From NCBI GenBank assembly GCA_006226495.1, contig SBGU01000005.1:1-64000 (forward strand): DNA of 64,000 bases. The letters are read 5' to 3'. The stretch comes from Alphaproteobacteria bacterium. Lineage in GTDB: Bacteria > Pseudomonadota > Alphaproteobacteria > Sphingomonadales > Kordiimonadaceae. The notes under the pieces are model-generated. The model ran no database searches. It was not told the origin of the DNA and saw only the letters and a list, made by a program, of their open reading frames with translations. Shown here in pieces: positions 37,246 through 47,357 of the stretch (within the stretch, counting starts at the first letter, position 1; each line of letters begins with the position of its first letter). A program made the translations under genes and the position numbers.

Positions 37246-37476
37246 ATGGACATGAAGCTTGATTTTTGGGCGCGCGCACGGCGCCGGCTGGCAGGCCGGT
37301 GGCAGCGTTTGGCGGCAAACCACGATGGTGCCACGGCCATTGAGTATGGCCTGATCATCGCGGTTATTGCGCTGGGTATTCTGGGAAGTGTGGGCGCGCT
37401 GGGCGATCTGGTGAATACGCTCTACGACACCCTGGCGACGCGCACTGAAGAAGTGACGAGCACTGCACAGAACTAG
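37246..37476 (+). CDS. Flp family type IVb pilin
   Basis: The 76-residue protein carries the Flp/Fap pilin motif ATAIEYGLIIAVIALGILG: a conserved glutamate and tyrosine at the start of a long hydrophobic helix. Prepilin peptidase would cut before it, near DGATAIEYG. The leader is longer than usual (about 28 residues, basic, LDFWARARRRLAGRWQRL). AAAGGGGC precedes the ATG. Flp pili are built by Tad/Cpa machinery for surface attachment, but no tad or cpa gene lies in this window, so it is an orphan locus relative to the machine. Convergent with the next small gene. Confidence 0.88.
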   Translation: MDMKLDFWARARRRLAGRWQRLAANHDGATAIEYGLIIAVIALGILGSVGALGDLVNTLYDTLATRTEEVTSTAQN

Positions 37477-37512
37477 ATTCCTGCACACCGCAGGAACCGG
37501 GGGCTGCTGCTA

Positions 37513-37752
37513 TCAGACAGCAGCCTCGCGCAGCATTTCCGTACCCATTGCAGAGCGGCGTACACTACGCTTTTCGTCAGCGGTTGCGCGTTCGGCGATA
37601 ATACGGCGCGCGCGGGTTACTTCGCGCTGCATGTATTTCAGTTCCGCCAGCTTTTCGTCGCTTTCGTCATGATAGCGCTCAAGCGCGTCCTTGAGTGCGT
37701 CATCAAGTTCATTCAGGAACTTGAGCTGCAGTTCGAGATTGATGTTCGGCAT
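37513..37752 (-). CDS. small coiled-coil protein of unknown function
   Basis: The 79-residue product begins MPNINLELQLKFLNELDDALKDALERYHDESDEKLAELKYMQREV and is predicted to be wholly helical with heptad-like leucines, followed by an Arg-rich part (RARRIIAERATADEKRSVRR). It has no signal or membrane segment. The start at 37752 has GGAGAGAG upstream. I do not recognise a family. It lies between the Flp pilin gene and argJ; the terminator after argJ lies upstream of it, so it has its own promoter in the gap 37753-37860. Confidence 0.7.
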   Translation of the reverse strand: MPNINLELQLKFLNELDDALKDALERYHDESDEKLAELKYMQREVTRARRIIAERATADEKRSVRRSAMGTEMLREAAV

Positions 37753-37860
37753 GGTCTCTCTCCGGCACGTCCTAACAACGGGTGTTTCCCCGCCCCGTAC
37801 CATTCAAAACCTGTGCCAGATGTTTATTTGAATATTTTCAATGGATTAGATGAAACAATA

Positions 37861-37889
37861 CAAAAAAAGGGGAAGGCAACTCCTTCCCC
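37861..37889 (-). terminator. terminator after argJ
   Basis: On the minus strand GGGGAAGG and CCTTCCCC form a perfect 8-bp stem with a 5-base loop, followed by seven T residues. A textbook rho-independent terminator 28 bases past the argJ stop. Confidence 0.93.
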
Positions 37890-37916
37890 TCGAACCATTT
37901 GCCCGGCAGTTTCAGC

Positions 37917-39161
37917 CTAGCTGCGGTAATCTGCGTTGATGCGGATATAGTCATAGGTCAGGTCGCAGGTCCAGACCCGGGCCTTACCGTCGGCCACCCC
38001 CACATCAATACGGATATCGATATTCTGGGTCTTCATGTGGGCGGTTGCCTGTTCCTCGCTATAGTTCGGGTGCACAGCGCCTTTCATGGCCACATGCTGG
38101 CCGCCGATCCATATCTGCAGCTTGTCGCGCTCGGCCTTTTCGCCGGCCTTGCCGACCGCGGCCACCAAGCGGCCCCAGTTGGCGTCTTCGCCGGCAATCG
38201 CGGTTTTCACGAGCGGGCTGTTGGCCACCGACATGCCGATCTTGTGCGCGGCTTCGTCATTTTCCGCACCTTCGATATCGATGGTCACAAATTTGGTCGC
38301 GCCCTCGCCGTCCTTGACGATCAGTTGCGCCAGTTCGACCATTACTTCATTGAACTTGACGCGGAAATCCTTGAGGCGCGGGTCGTCCGGGTCGTCGATC
38401 GGGTCGTGGCCCATATTCACGCCCGTCGCGGCTGCAAACACGGTGTCGTTGGTCGAGGTGTCGCCGTCCACGGTGATGCTGTTGAAGCTGAGGTCGGTGT
38501 TCTCGCGCAGCAGCTTCTGCAGGCAATTGTACGTCAGCGCCGCATTGGTGAATACGAAGCCCAGCATGGTGGCCATGTCGGGCGCGATCATGCCCGAGCC
38601 CTTGGCGATACCGGAGATGACAACCGTGCGGCCATCGATGTGGGTAACCCGGCACGACCCCTTCGGATAGGTGTCGGTGGTCATGATCGCCTGTGCGGCA
38701 TCTCGCCACAGGGCACCCGACAGGCCGGCATGGATGCGGGCCAGCGGTTTTTCGAACAGGTCGCCATTCAGCGGCACGCCGATCACGCCGGTCGACGCCA
38801 GCAAAACCTCGTCGGTGGTGCAACCGACAATCTTCGCCGTGGCTTCCGCCGACTTGACCGCGGCCTTCATGCCCTTTTCGCCGGTGAAGGCATTGGCATT
38901 GCCGGCGTTGGTGACAATCGCCCGCACCTTGCCCTGGCTTTTTTCCAGCACCGCGCGCGACCAATCCACTGGTGCAGCAGGGGCTTTCGAGCGGGTGAAG
39001 CAGCCGGCGGCAACACTGCCTTCCGCCAGCACGGCCATCAGGAGATCGGGCCTTTCGCGTTTTCGGAACCCCGCATAAACCGCGCCCATTTCCACACCGG
39101 GAACGGGAAGAAGATTGGGAAAGCCTGCTGGGGCGAGGGGCGAAAGTTTGATCTCTGCCAT
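37917..39161 (-). CDS. argJ: bifunctional ornithine acetyltransferase/N-acetylglutamate synthase
   Basis: ArgJ transfers the acetyl group from N-acetylornithine to glutamate, recycling it in arginine synthesis. The 414-residue precursor cuts itself between Ala197 and Thr198 in MIAPDMATMLGF; the freed threonine is the nucleophile. The upstream motif LLASTGVIGVPL and the C-terminal region (DLTYDYIRINADYRS) are typical. Whether it also makes N-acetylglutamate (bifunctional) or only recycles cannot be decided here. It is divergent from secA, with 269 bases between them, and followed by a strong terminator. Confidence 0.96.
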   Translation of the reverse strand: MAEIKLSPLAPAGFPNLLPVPGVEMGAVYAGFRKRERPDLLMAVLAEGSVAAGCFTRSKAPAAPVDWSRAVLEKSQGKVRAIVTNAGNANAFTGEKGMKAAVKSAEATAKIVGCTTDEVLLASTGVIGVPLNGDLFEKPLARIHAGLSGALWRDAAQAIMTTDTYPKGSCRVTHIDGRTVVISGIAKGSGMIAPDMATMLGFVFTNAALTYNCLQKLLRENTDLSFNSITVDGDTSTNDTVFAAATGVNMGHDPIDDPDDPRLKDFRVKFNEVMVELAQLIVKDGEGATKFVTIDIEGAENDEAAHKIGMSVANSPLVKTAIAGEDANWGRLVAAVGKAGEKAERDKLQIWIGGQHVAMKGAVHPNYSEEQATAHMKTQNIDIRIDVGVADGKARVWTCDLTYDYIRINADYRS

Positions 39162-39430
39162 TGTATATCTACCTGACGTTTATGAAAAACAGGGCCGCAT
39201 ATTGCCGCGAACTGGCGCGCGCTTCAAGAAATGCCGCGCATCCGGACCATGTATTTTAACGCACGCCTTGGCTCACGGCTGTTGACAGAAGGGTATGGGG
39301 TACTTATCTGTGCCTGAACCTTGTGCGGTCCCGGCGCGGACCGTTCTATAATAAAGTATCTGTACATCTTGCCCGTGGGGATCATCGTGCGCTGGTCCGT
39401 CGGCCTGATGGAAAAGGGCAGGCCGGTCAT

Positions 39431-42256
39431 ATGCTGGGACTTAATACACTCGCGAAAAAAATCTTCGGGTCGGCGAACGATCGCTATCTTGCAAAGCTGC
39501 AGCCGAAGGTCGCCGCGATCAACGCGCTTGAGCCCGACTTCGAAAAGCTGAGCGACGAGGCCCTGCGGGGCAAAACCCAGGAATTCCGGGAGCGGCTTGA
39601 AGCCGGCACCAAGCTGGACGATCTGCTGGTCGAAGCCTTCGCCGCCGTGCGCGAAGCGTCGAAGCGGGCGCTGGGCATGCGGCACTATGATGTGCAGCTT
39701 ATCGGCGGCATGGTGCTGAACGACAGTTCGATCGCCGAGATGAAGACCGGTGAGGGCAAGACCCTTGTGGCAACCCTGGCTGCCTACCTGAACGCCCTGC
39801 CCGGCAAAGGCGTGCATGTCGTGACCGTGAACGACTATCTCGCCAGCCGCGATGCCGAATGGATGAGCAAGGTTTATGGCTTCCTGGGCCTGACCACCGG
39901 CGTGATCGTGCCGGGCAAGACCGACGCCGAACGCCGCGCCGCCTATGCCTGCGACATTACCTATGCCACCAACAACGAGCTGGGCTTCGATTACCTGCGC
40001 GACAACAGCAGCAAGTATCACACCAGCGACATGGTCCAGCGTGCCTTCCATTATGCGATCGTCGACGAGGTCGATTCGATCCTGGTGGACGAAGCCCGGA
40101 CCCCGCTCATCATCTCCGGCCCGACCGAAGACAAGTCCGAGCTTTATATCGCCATCGACCGCATCATGGCCTCGATCACCGAAGAGGACTATGACAAGGA
40201 CGAAAAAGCCCGCAGCGTTTCCCTGACCGAAGACGGCACCGAACGCATCGAAGGCGTGCTGCGTGAAGCCGGCCTTTTGCGGTCCGAAGGCCTGTATGAT
40301 TACGAAAACACGGCCATCGTGCACCATGTGGACCAGGCGCTGAAGGCGCGCACCATGTTCACGCGCGATATCGATTATATCGTCAAGGACAACAAGGTTG
40401 TCATCATCGACGAATTCACCGGCCGCATGATGGAAGGCCGCCGTTATTCCGGCGGTTTGCACCAGGCGCTGGAGGCCAAGGAAGGCGTCGAGATCCAGCC
40501 CGAGAACCAGACCCTGGCGTCCATTACCTTCCAGAATTATTTCCGCATGTATCCGAAACTGTCGGGCATGACCGGTACCGCCATGACCGAAGCCGAGGAA
40601 TTTGGCGACATTTACGGCCTTGGCGTGGTCGAAATCCCGACCAACGTGCCTGTGGCCCGTGTTGACGAGCATGACGAGTTCTACCGCACCGCCAAGGAAA
40701 AGTTCGACGCCATCCTGAAGGAAATCGAAGAAGCCCAGGCCAAGGGCCAGCCGGTCCTGGTGGGTACGGTGTCGATCGAAAAATCCGAACTGCTTGCCGA
40801 CTTCATGAAGCAGAAGAAGATCAAGCACCAGGTGCTGAACGCGCGTTACCACGAGCAGGAAGCCGGCATCGTGGCACAGGCGGGCCGCCTGGGCGCCGTG
40901 ACCATCGCCACCAACATGGCGGGCCGCGGCACCGACATCCAGTTGGGCGGTAACGCCGACATGCGTATTGCCGATGAAACCCGCGGCATGGAAGACCCGG
41001 CCCAGATCGCCGAAGTTGCCAAACGCATCCGCGCCGAAGTTGCCGAAGAAAAGCAGAAGGTTATCGAAGCCGGCGGCCTCTATATCATGGCCACCGAACG
41101 CCACGAAAGCCGCCGCATCGACAACCAGCTCAGGGGCCGTGCCGGCCGTCAGGGTGACCCCGGGCGCTCGAAATTCTTCCTGTCGCTGCAGGACGACCTG
41201 ATGCGCATCTTTGGCCCGGAACGCATGGACGCCATGCTGGTGCGCCTGGGCATCCAGGAGGGCGAAGCCATCATCCACCCCTGGATCAACAAGGCCATCG
41301 AAAAGGCCCAGCAGAAGGTGGAAGCCCGCAACTATGATATCCGGAAAAACCTGGTCAAGTTCGACGATGTGATGAACGACCAGCGCCGGGTGATCTATGA
41401 CCAGCGCCGCGAAATCATGGATTCGGACGATGTGACCGAAACCATCGCCGACATGCGCGCCGACGTGGTGCAGCATCTGGTCGAAAGCCGCATTCCGCCC
41501 AAGTCCTACCCCGAACAGTGGGACCTTGAGGGCCTGGCAGAAGACTGCCGCCGCGTGCTGGGTGTCGATGCGCCCGTGCAGGCCTGGGGTGATGAAGAAG
41601 GTGTCGACGACAGCACGATCATCGAACGCCTGGAAGCCGCAGCCCAACAGCATATCGACCAGAAGCGCGACCGGTACGGCAACGACTTCTGGGCCCATGT
41701 GGAAAAAAGCCTGCTCTTGCAGATGGTTGACCAGGAATGGAAAGATCACCTGCAGTATCTGGACCATCTGCGCCAGGGTGTTGGCCTTCGCGCCTACGGC
41801 CAGCGCGATCCGCTGAATGAATACAAGACCGAAGCCTTCTCGCTGTTCGAGAGCATGCTGTATCACACCCGCGAAAGCGTGACCCAATTGCTGTCTCGGG
41901 TCGAGTTGCAGCCGCAGGTCGACCCCGAGGCCCTGGCCCCAAAGGCCCCGCCGGCCACGGTTGAACAGCATCTCAACCCGTTGACCGGCGAAAACGAGAT
42001 GGCCGGCGTGAACCCGAACGATACCTCGACCTGGGGTGAGATTTCGCGGAACGCCCCCTGCCCCTGTGGCTCGGGCCGTAAATACAAACATTGCCACGGC
42101 GACATGAGCTCGACCGACGGCGGTGCCCTCAGGATGCCGCCGCGTGAACAGGTCGCGCCGACCACCAACCCGTTCAGCGAAGTGGGCCGCAACGAGCCCT
42201 GCCCCTGCGGGTCCGGAAAAAAATACAAACACTGCCACGGCGCCATCACCGGCTGA
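39431..42256 (+). CDS. secA: preprotein translocase ATPase SecA with two SEC-C zinc motifs
   Basis: SecA drives unfolded preproteins through SecYEG. The 941-residue protein has Walker [15 protein letters not shown], the DEAD-type motif [23 protein letters not shown], the preprotein cross-linking domain, the second nucleotide domain ([36 protein letters not shown]) and the helical scaffold. The end is unusual: there are two CxCx8CH zinc motifs, at about 877-890 and 924-937, joined by about 33 residues; most SecA proteins have one, used for SecB and lipid contact. I start at the ATG 39431 ([13 protein letters not shown]); the frame extends to 39323 without support. The YbaK-type gene follows after 2 bases. 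Confidence 0.97.
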   Translation: MLGLNTLAKKIFGSANDRYLAKLQPKVAAINALEPDFEKLSDEALRGKTQEFRERLEAGTKLDDLLVEAFAAVREASKRALGMRHYDVQLIGGMVLNDSSIAEMKTGEGKTLVATLAAYLNALPGKGVHVVTVNDYLASRDAEWMSKVYGFLGLTTGVIVPGKTDAERRAAYACDITYATNNELGFDYLRDNSSKYHTSDMVQRAFHYAIVDEVDSILVDEARTPLIISGPTEDKSELYIAIDRIMASITEEDYDKDEKARSVSLTEDGTERIEGVLREAGLLRSEGLYDYENTAIVHHVDQALKARTMFTRDIDYIVKDNKVVIIDEFTGRMMEGRRYSGGLHQALEAKEGVEIQPENQTLASITFQNYFRMYPKLSGMTGTAMTEAEEFGDIYGLGVVEIPTNVPVARVDEHDEFYRTAKEKFDAILKEIEEAQAKGQPVLVGTVSIEKSELLADFMKQKKIKHQVLNARYHEQEAGIVAQAGRLGAVTIATNMAGRGTDIQLGGNADMRIADETRGMEDPAQIAEVAKRIRAEVAEEKQKVIEAGGLYIMATERHESRRIDNQLRGRAGRQGDPGRSKFFLSLQDDLMRIFGPERMDAMLVRLGIQEGEAIIHPWINKAIEKAQQKVEARNYDIRKNLVKFDDVMNDQRRVIYDQRREIMDSDDVTETIADMRADVVQHLVESRIPPKSYPEQWDLEGLAEDCRRVLGVDAPVQAWGDEEGVDDSTIIERLEAAAQQHIDQKRDRYGNDFWAHVEKSLLLQMVDQEWKDHLQYLDHLRQGVGLRAYGQRDPLNEYKTEAFSLFESMLYHTRESVTQLLSRVELQPQVDPEALAPKAPPATVEQHLNPLTGENEMAGVNPNDTSTWGEISRNAPCPCGSGRKYKHCHGDMSSTDGGALRMPPREQVAPTTNPFSEVGRNEPCPCGSGKKYKHCHGAITG

Positions 42257-42258
42257 CC

Positions 42259-42726
42259 ATGACCGGCCCGGAACGTGTGCAAAAGGCAATTGATGACGCG
42301 GGGCTGAAGTCCCGCGTTATTCATATGCCGGGCAGCACACGCACGGCACAGGAAGCCGCCGATGCCGTCGGCTGCCTGGTGGCGCAGATCGCCAAATCCC
42401 TGATTTTCCGGGCCAAGGCCAGCGACCGGCCGGTGCTGGCCATCGTCGCGGGCGACAACCGGCTCGACACCAAAAAGCTTGAAGGCCTGCTGGGTGAAGC
42501 TGTCGGCAAGGCCGATGCAGATTTTGTGCGCGACCAAACCGGCTATGTGATCGGCGGTGTACCGCCCCTTGGCCACACGGCCAGCTTCCCGGTCTTTTTC
42601 GACGAGGACCTGTTCCGGTTCGACACCATCTGGGCGGCGGCCGGCCATCCGCACTGTGTGTTCGAAACCAGCCCTGCCGCACTTCTGAAAGCCGCAGGCG
42701 CCGTGCGCGCCGACCTGCGCGCCTGA
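42259..42726 (+). CDS. YbaK/EbsC family aminoacyl-tRNA deacylase
   Basis: The 155-residue protein belongs to the YbaK/ProX group of trans-editing enzymes, which remove wrong amino acids from tRNA (for example Cys or Ala from tRNA-Pro). Visible motifs are the catalytic lysine region AQIAKSLIFRA, VAGDNRLDTKKL, and GYVIGGVPPLGH with the glycine-proline loop of the active site. ProX-like and YbaK-like members cannot be separated with certainty. It begins 2 bases after the secA stop and is co-transcribed with it. Confidence 0.88.
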   Translation: MTGPERVQKAIDDAGLKSRVIHMPGSTRTAQEAADAVGCLVAQIAKSLIFRAKASDRPVLAIVAGDNRLDTKKLEGLLGEAVGKADADFVRDQTGYVIGGVPPLGHTASFPVFFDEDLFRFDTIWAAAGHPHCVFETSPAALLKAAGAVRADLRA

Positions 42727-42835
42727 ACGCGCCCCTGCCGCTGAACCCAATATTAACGGCGGCCTCAGACTGGTTTAAGTTGGGCGCTGATAGGGTGATA
42801 CTACCAAAACAGAAAAGCAGCAGAGGATCAGAGAA

Positions 42836-43681
42836 ATGCCCATCACAACCGATATCCGCCGCGCCGTCACCGGCATGGCCCTGGCCGCCGCAGGTTTCAG
42901 CCTGCCCGCCATCGCCGACCATGAGAACAACCGGCGCTATGAAGCTGCCGACGCCCATTTCCGCGCCGAAAACCCGATCCGTGTTTTTGTCGAGGTTGAT
43001 GCAAAAGGCCGGCGCGCGGACCGCGAATTCGAGAATATCGCACTGCACAGCATGGGCCGCAGCCTGCCGCCCTATGTCAGGCTCGTCAGCGACGCGCGAC
43101 GCGCAGACCTGGTGATCAGCGCCGACGAGGACGATTATGATGTGGACTTCCGGGTCGTCGACCGTGACCGGGAACATGACGACTATAACGACAAGCACAA
43201 ATACAAGTCGCGCTGCCGCCGGTTCGAGACCGCCTATTATACCGAGATCAAGGAGAAGGGTGAAGCCGAGGGGCGTTATACCCTGAAAACCCGCATGCGC
43301 CACCATGGCACGGACATCGACCGTATCCGCATCGATAACGACGCCAGCTATACCTATACCAACAAGATCGAAGCCAAATCCGATTGCGGCATGGTTGAGA
43401 CCAACCACGCCCCAAACCAGAAGGTGAAGGATATGCTGGCGCGGTCCGAACCCGGTTACCGCGACCAGGTCGCCCGTGACATCCGGCGCGACACCGCCGA
43501 AGACCTGGGCCGCGCGCTCGCAAGCCGTATCGCCCGCGATGCCGACCGCTATTATGCCGGCCTGTCGCGTTACTTCTATGCCCGTGCGGGCGGCCACTAT
43601 CGCGGGAACGACTGGTATGACGACCGCGACTGGGACCGCCGCTGGGACAATGACAATGACCATCATGGTCGTGGCCACTAG
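42836..43681 (+). CDS. secreted Asp/His-rich protein of unknown function
   Basis: The 281-residue protein has a signal peptide ending near PAIADHEN (about residue 28). The mature part begins with a small domain (NPIRVFVEVDAKGRRADREFENIALHSMG), resembling periplasmic domains that precede acidic linkers, then acidic stretches (SADEDDYDVDF, DREHDDYNDKHKY). The C-terminus is rich in Asp, Arg, Trp and His (NDWYDDRDWDRR, DNDNDHHGRGH), which could bind metal. Two cysteines (CRR, DCGM) may pair. I recognise no family. GAGGATCAGAGAA precedes the ATG. It lies downstream of secA and its YbaK gene, separated by 109 bases, and has no gene behind it on this strand. Confidence 0.72.
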   Translation: MPITTDIRRAVTGMALAAAGFSLPAIADHENNRRYEAADAHFRAENPIRVFVEVDAKGRRADREFENIALHSMGRSLPPYVRLVSDARRADLVISADEDDYDVDFRVVDRDREHDDYNDKHKYKSRCRRFETAYYTEIKEKGEAEGRYTLKTRMRHHGTDIDRIRIDNDASYTYTNKIEAKSDCGMVETNHAPNQKVKDMLARSEPGYRDQVARDIRRDTAEDLGRALASRIARDADRYYAGLSRYFYARAGGHYRGNDWYDDRDWDRRWDNDNDHHGRGH

Positions 43682-43836
43682 AATTACGAATGCCACCATG
43701 GCTGCACAGGGATTTTCGGGCCAAGTGCCCCCTCCTCGCTGACATGGCCCTGTGCGGCCGGCATTCGCGCCTGGCGCCCGGACATAGCCCCCTTTTGCCC
43801 GGGCGCCTTCTTTGTCGGAAGGCCTGACAGACAATA

Positions 43837-43866
43837 GAAAAACGCCCGGCGCTAGACCGGGCGTTT
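43837..43866 (-). terminator. terminator after nrdB
   Basis: A perfect 10-bp stem (AAACGCCCGG with CCGGGCGTTT, 43840-43866) with loop CGCTAGA is followed on the minus strand by TTTTTC. It ends the nrdB transcript and can also act on the opposite strand. Confidence 0.9.
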
Positions 43867-43890
43867 CTGCATTCAGGCTGCGGGCAGGCC

Positions 43891-44877
43891 TCAGTTGAAG
43901 GCTTCATCCCAGCTACCGCGGGTGGCGGCTTTGGAATATTCGGTTGCCCGGTTTTCGAAGAAGTTGGTGTGTTCCACCGCGTTCAACATGCTGTCGAGCC
44001 ACGGCAGCGGGTTCTTGTCGGCGTCATAGACTTCTTCAAGGCCAAGCTGCAAGAGGCGGCGGTTGGCGATATAGCGGATATATTGCTTCACCTCTTCGCC
44101 CTTCAGGCCCTCAATCGGGCCCATGCCGAAGGCGAGATCGATGAAGGCATCCTCGTGCTCGACGATGGTTTTGCAAGCTTCGGTGATCTCCGTCTTCAGG
44201 CTTTCGTCCCACAGCTCCGGGTTTTCGCTGGTCAGGGTCTTGAACAGCTTGACGATCGATTCGCAGTGCAGCGATTCATCACGCACCGACCAACTGATGA
44301 TCTGGCCCATGCCCTTCATCTTGTTGAAGCGCGGGAAGTTCAGGAGCATGGCGAAGGACGCGAACAGTTGCAGGCCCTCGGTAAAGGCACCAAACACGGC
44401 AAGCGTAAGCGCGACCGAGCGCAGGTCGTCCGAGCCGAACTGCTGCATATAGTCGTACTTGTCCTTCATCTCCTTGTAGCGGAGGAAAGCGGAATATTCG
44501 GTTTCGGGCATACCCAGAGTGTCGAGCAGGTGGCTGTAGGCCGCGATATGGATGGTTTCCATGTTCGAGAAAGCCGCCAGCATCATCTGTACCTCGGTGG
44601 GTTTGAACACCTTGGTATAATGCTTCATGTAGCAGTTGTTCACCTCGATATCGCTCTGGGTGAAGAAGCGGAAAATCTGGGTCAGCAGGTTCTTTTCCGA
44701 GTCGCTCAGCTTGCGCGCCCAATCGCGCACGTCTTCGGCCAGCGGCACTTCTTCGGGCAGCCAGTGAATCTGCTGCTGGGTCAGCCAGGCTTCATAGGCC
44801 CACGGATAGCGGAACGGCTTGTAAACATGACGTTCTTCCAGCAAACCCGACGGTTCTTTCTCATCCACTGCAGCCAT
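43891..44877 (-). CDS. nrdB: class Ia ribonucleotide reductase, beta subunit
   Basis: NrdB holds the di-iron centre and tyrosyl radical that start reduction of ribonucleoside diphosphates in NrdA. The protein of about 328 residues has the motif METIHIAAYSHLL, where Glu, His and Tyr align with E115, H118 and the radical Y122 of E. coli. A second metal motif is seen in RDESLHCESIVKL. The C-terminal tail is short (ATRGSWDEAFN). The start at 44877 is the best fit; an upstream in-frame ATG at 44952 lies inside the control region. Unusually, nrdA is not next door but about 5.6 kb away on the same strand, past three unrelated genes. NrdR-like boxes lie upstream, as at nrdA. Confidence 0.95.
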   Translation of the reverse strand: MAAVDEKEPSGLLEERHVYKPFRYPWAYEAWLTQQQIHWLPEEVPLAEDVRDWARKLSDSEKNLLTQIFRFFTQSDIEVNNCYMKHYTKVFKPTEVQMMLAAFSNMETIHIAAYSHLLDTLGMPETEYSAFLRYKEMKDKYDYMQQFGSDDLRSVALTLAVFGAFTEGLQLFASFAMLLNFPRFNKMKGMGQIISWSVRDESLHCESIVKLFKTLTSENPELWDESLKTEITEACKTIVEHEDAFIDLAFGMGPIEGLKGEEVKQYIRYIANRRLLQLGLEEVYDADKNPLPWLDSMLNAVEHTNFFENRATEYSKAATRGSWDEAFN

Positions 44878-44956
44878 TCTGACCCTGTCTCCCACTCTCT
44901 CACGATGTGTATTTTGCCCAAAATCCCGGCCTTTGACCGGGGCGGCGGCCACTATA

Positions 44957-45003
44957 ACCCCTCAGTTAGTGGAGGGCTATTCCGAATACACAAGATGTAG
45001 GTG
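44957..45003 (-). promoter_or_regulatory. pair of NrdR-box-like sites upstream of nrdB
   Basis: On the minus strand CACCTACATCTTGTGT (45003-44988) and CCACTAACTGAGGGGT (44972-44957) match 11 and 9 of 16 positions of the NrdR-box consensus ACACWATATATWGTGT. Their centres are 31 bp apart, the normal spacing for NrdR pairs. Weaker than the nrdA pair, so moderately supported. Confidence 0.5.
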
Positions 45004-45093
45004 ATTTTTGCCTTGACGCTAGGGAAGCGGCAGAAAGCCGCCAATCGGCGCATTGATGGCCGGCAACTGGCCACGGTTGGTCCTGAAAAGGTA

Positions 45094-45123
45094 ACACCCG
45101 GGGCGTTTTCCTGCCCCGGGTGT
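45094..45123 (-). terminator. hairpin terminator after the MCP gene
   Basis: An 11-bp perfect stem (ACACCCGGGGC with GCCCCGGGTGT) with an 8-base loop lies 14 bases past the MCP stop. The T tract that follows is short and interrupted (TTACCTTTTC), so strength is uncertain. Confidence 0.6.
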
Positions 45124-45136
45124 CTGGTTTCTTGCG

Positions 45137-47236
45137 TCAGAAGCTGCGGATTTCGTTGAGGAAACTGCTGACCGCGACACGCATCTGTTCGGACTGTTCG
45201 TTCAGGCGGTCCGCAGCCGACAGCACCTGGCTCGACGCGGCACCAGTCATCTGTGCGGCTTCGCTGACCCCGTTGATATTCTGGGTCACCGCATCGGTGC
45301 CCGCCGCCGTCTGCTGCACGGTCTGGGCAATCTCGCCGGTCGCGGCACCCTGTTCCTCAACCGCCGCCGCGATCATGGACGAAATCTCGTTCATCGTCGT
45401 GATGGTGCGGTTGATACCGCCGATCGACTGCACGGCGCGCTCGGTCTGGGACTGGATCTCTTCGATCTGACTGCTGATTTCCTCGGTTGCCTTGGCGGTC
45501 TGTTGCGCCAGCGCCTTGACCTCGGTTGCCACGACCGCAAAACCGCGGCCAGCATCGCCTGCACGGGCCGCCTCAATGGTGGCGTTGAGTGCAAGGAGGT
45601 TGGTCTGTTCTGCAATGTCATTGATCAGTTGCACGACGTTGCCAACCCGCGCCGCCGTGTCAGACAGCGCCGCCATGCCTTCATCGGCAGTGCGGCCTTC
45701 CTGCACAGCAGACTGTGCCATACTGCTGCTTTTGCTGACCTGACGGCTGATCTCCTGGATGGAGGCCGTCAGCTCTTCGGCACTGGTTGCCACAGCCTGC
45801 ACGTTCGCGGACGTCTGGTTGGCCGCCGCCGCCACAGTGGCCGACTGGCGACCGGTTTCTTCTGCCGTGGCCGACATGGCGGTTGCGGTTTCCTTCAATT
45901 CCTTGCCGGCAAGCGCCAATGTGCTCAAGACCCCCGAAACGGCCTCGCCAAAGCTCTTGATCAGGGCATCTTTGCGCGCTTCGCGCTCACGCTCGGCTGC
46001 GCGGTTTGCCTCAGCCTGCTTTTCCGCCGCAATACGGGCTTCCTCAGCCTGCCGCTGGCGTTCGCGCTCTTCTTCCTGGCGCTGCTTGTCGAGGGCCTCC
46101 AGGCGGCGGTTCTCCAGCAACTTCTGCTTGAACACCTCAAGGCCGCCGGCCATGCGGCCGATTTCGTCCTTGCGGTTAACACCGTTGATGTCGCGGTTCA
46201 GGTTGCCTTCGGCCAGCGCCTGCAGGTCGCTGGTCAGGCCGGTCACCGGGCGCGAAATGCCGGCGCCTATCACATAGGCGGCACCACACCCGACGAGGAT
46301 GCTTGCGGTCGCGACAATCAGCGTGATCATGACGGCCATGCTGAGCGAATCTGCCGTGGCCGGACCAATGGTGTCCTGTTCCTGCTTGATGGCCAGCTTC
46401 ATGGCTTCAAGGTCGTCGGAAACTTTGGGCCCGATGACATCCATGGTTTCATGGACAAGGGCATTGCGCTTTTCGATCGCCGCCTTGATGCGCACCAGCG
46501 TATCTTCATATTGTTTGTGCGCGCGGGCGACATCGGCAAAACCGGCAGGCAGAGCGCCGCCTTTGGAAAGGTTCGCGAACCCTTGTTCTGCGGCCTTCGA
46601 CATCTCCAGTGCATGCGCAAAGGCGGCTTCATCGCTGGCGACAAGATATTTGTTGGCATGGAAGCGCAGCATGGTGATCTGGTGCAAAAGCGCGTTCGTA
46701 GCGCGGACATGTGCCATGTCTTGTGCAGCAGCGGCCTGTTCGGCAAGTGCCGACAACTGGCTTGCCATCTGTGGTCCCAGCCGATCCAGGTCGTCAGCCA
46801 CCATGGCATTCTTACCCCGCTCGATGCTGATTACCTGATCGAACGTCTTGAGGTAAAGGGTCAGTTCCCGGTGCGTCTGTTCAACAATGGCGATCTGGTC
46901 CGGGTCACTGACCATCGCCTTCAGTTCTTCATTCATGTCGAAGGTGCGCTGGGCGCGGGAACGGGCTGTCTCGATCGAGGTATCAGAGGCTTTGATCAGG
47001 AAATCCTTGGTCGCAATCCGGGTCGACAACATGTTGGCCTGTATCCGCGCGGCCTGGTTGGCCTGGCGCGCGATTTCGCGATATCGGTCGAAGCTGGATT
47101 TGCCCGACACGAGATTCGTGCCGGAAACCGATCCCAATACAATCAGAAGCGCCAGAACAACGGCAAACCCGCCAAAGACACGCTTTGCAATGCTGAAGTC
47201 CTTGGAAAAGTTATCAACATAACTGACAATATTCAT
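45137..47236 (-). CDS. methyl-accepting chemotaxis protein
   Basis: The protein of about 699 residues is a transmembrane chemoreceptor. It has a first membrane helix at about 20-40, a long helical periplasmic sensor (about 41-285, helical-bimodular in size), a second helix near 290-315, a HAMP domain, a Glu/Arg-rich coiled coil ([20 protein letters not shown]), and a cytoplasmic signalling domain with the hairpin tip region [38 protein letters not shown]. The ligand is unknown. No che genes lie in the window. I start at the ATG 47236 with AAGGGATGG upstream; the preceding TTG is in frame. A perfect CtrA-type box lies about 120-135 bases upstream. Confidence 0.93.
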   Translation of the reverse strand: MNIVSYVDNFSKDFSIAKRVFGGFAVVLALLIVLGSVSGTNLVSGKSSFDRYREIARQANQAARIQANMLSTRIATKDFLIKASDTSIETARSRAQRTFDMNEELKAMVSDPDQIAIVEQTHRELTLYLKTFDQVISIERGKNAMVADDLDRLGPQMASQLSALAEQAAAAQDMAHVRATNALLHQITMLRFHANKYLVASDEAAFAHALEMSKAAEQGFANLSKGGALPAGFADVARAHKQYEDTLVRIKAAIEKRNALVHETMDVIGPKVSDDLEAMKLAIKQEQDTIGPATADSLSMAVMITLIVATASILVGCGAAYVIGAGISRPVTGLTSDLQALAEGNLNRDINGVNRKDEIGRMAGGLEVFKQKLLENRRLEALDKQRQEEERERQRQAEEARIAAEKQAEANRAAEREREARKDALIKSFGEAVSGVLSTLALAGKELKETATAMSATAEETGRQSATVAAAANQTSANVQAVATSAEELTASIQEISRQVSKSSSMAQSAVQEGRTADEGMAALSDTAARVGNVVQLINDIAEQTNLLALNATIEAARAGDAGRGFAVVATEVKALAQQTAKATEEISSQIEEIQSQTERAVQSIGGINRTITTMNEISSMIAAAVEEQGAATGEIAQTVQQTAAGTDAVTQNINGVSEAAQMTGAASSQVLSAADRLNEQSEQMRVAVSSFLNEIRSF

Positions 47237-47357
47237 CAATCATCCATCCCTTGATGCAAGAACTTGTTGGCTCTTACATTCGCGACCCCCAAATTGCAAA
47301 AAGGCGGCCTATTTAAAGACTGCCTCTTCCGCGCCCGCGCAGCCTAGCGACAATCGC

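Noticed and set aside
39224-42289. 1021-residue minus-strand open frame opposite secA
   Set aside because: Antisense shadow; His/Phe/Gly-rich with no domains, while secA on the plus strand is unmistakable.
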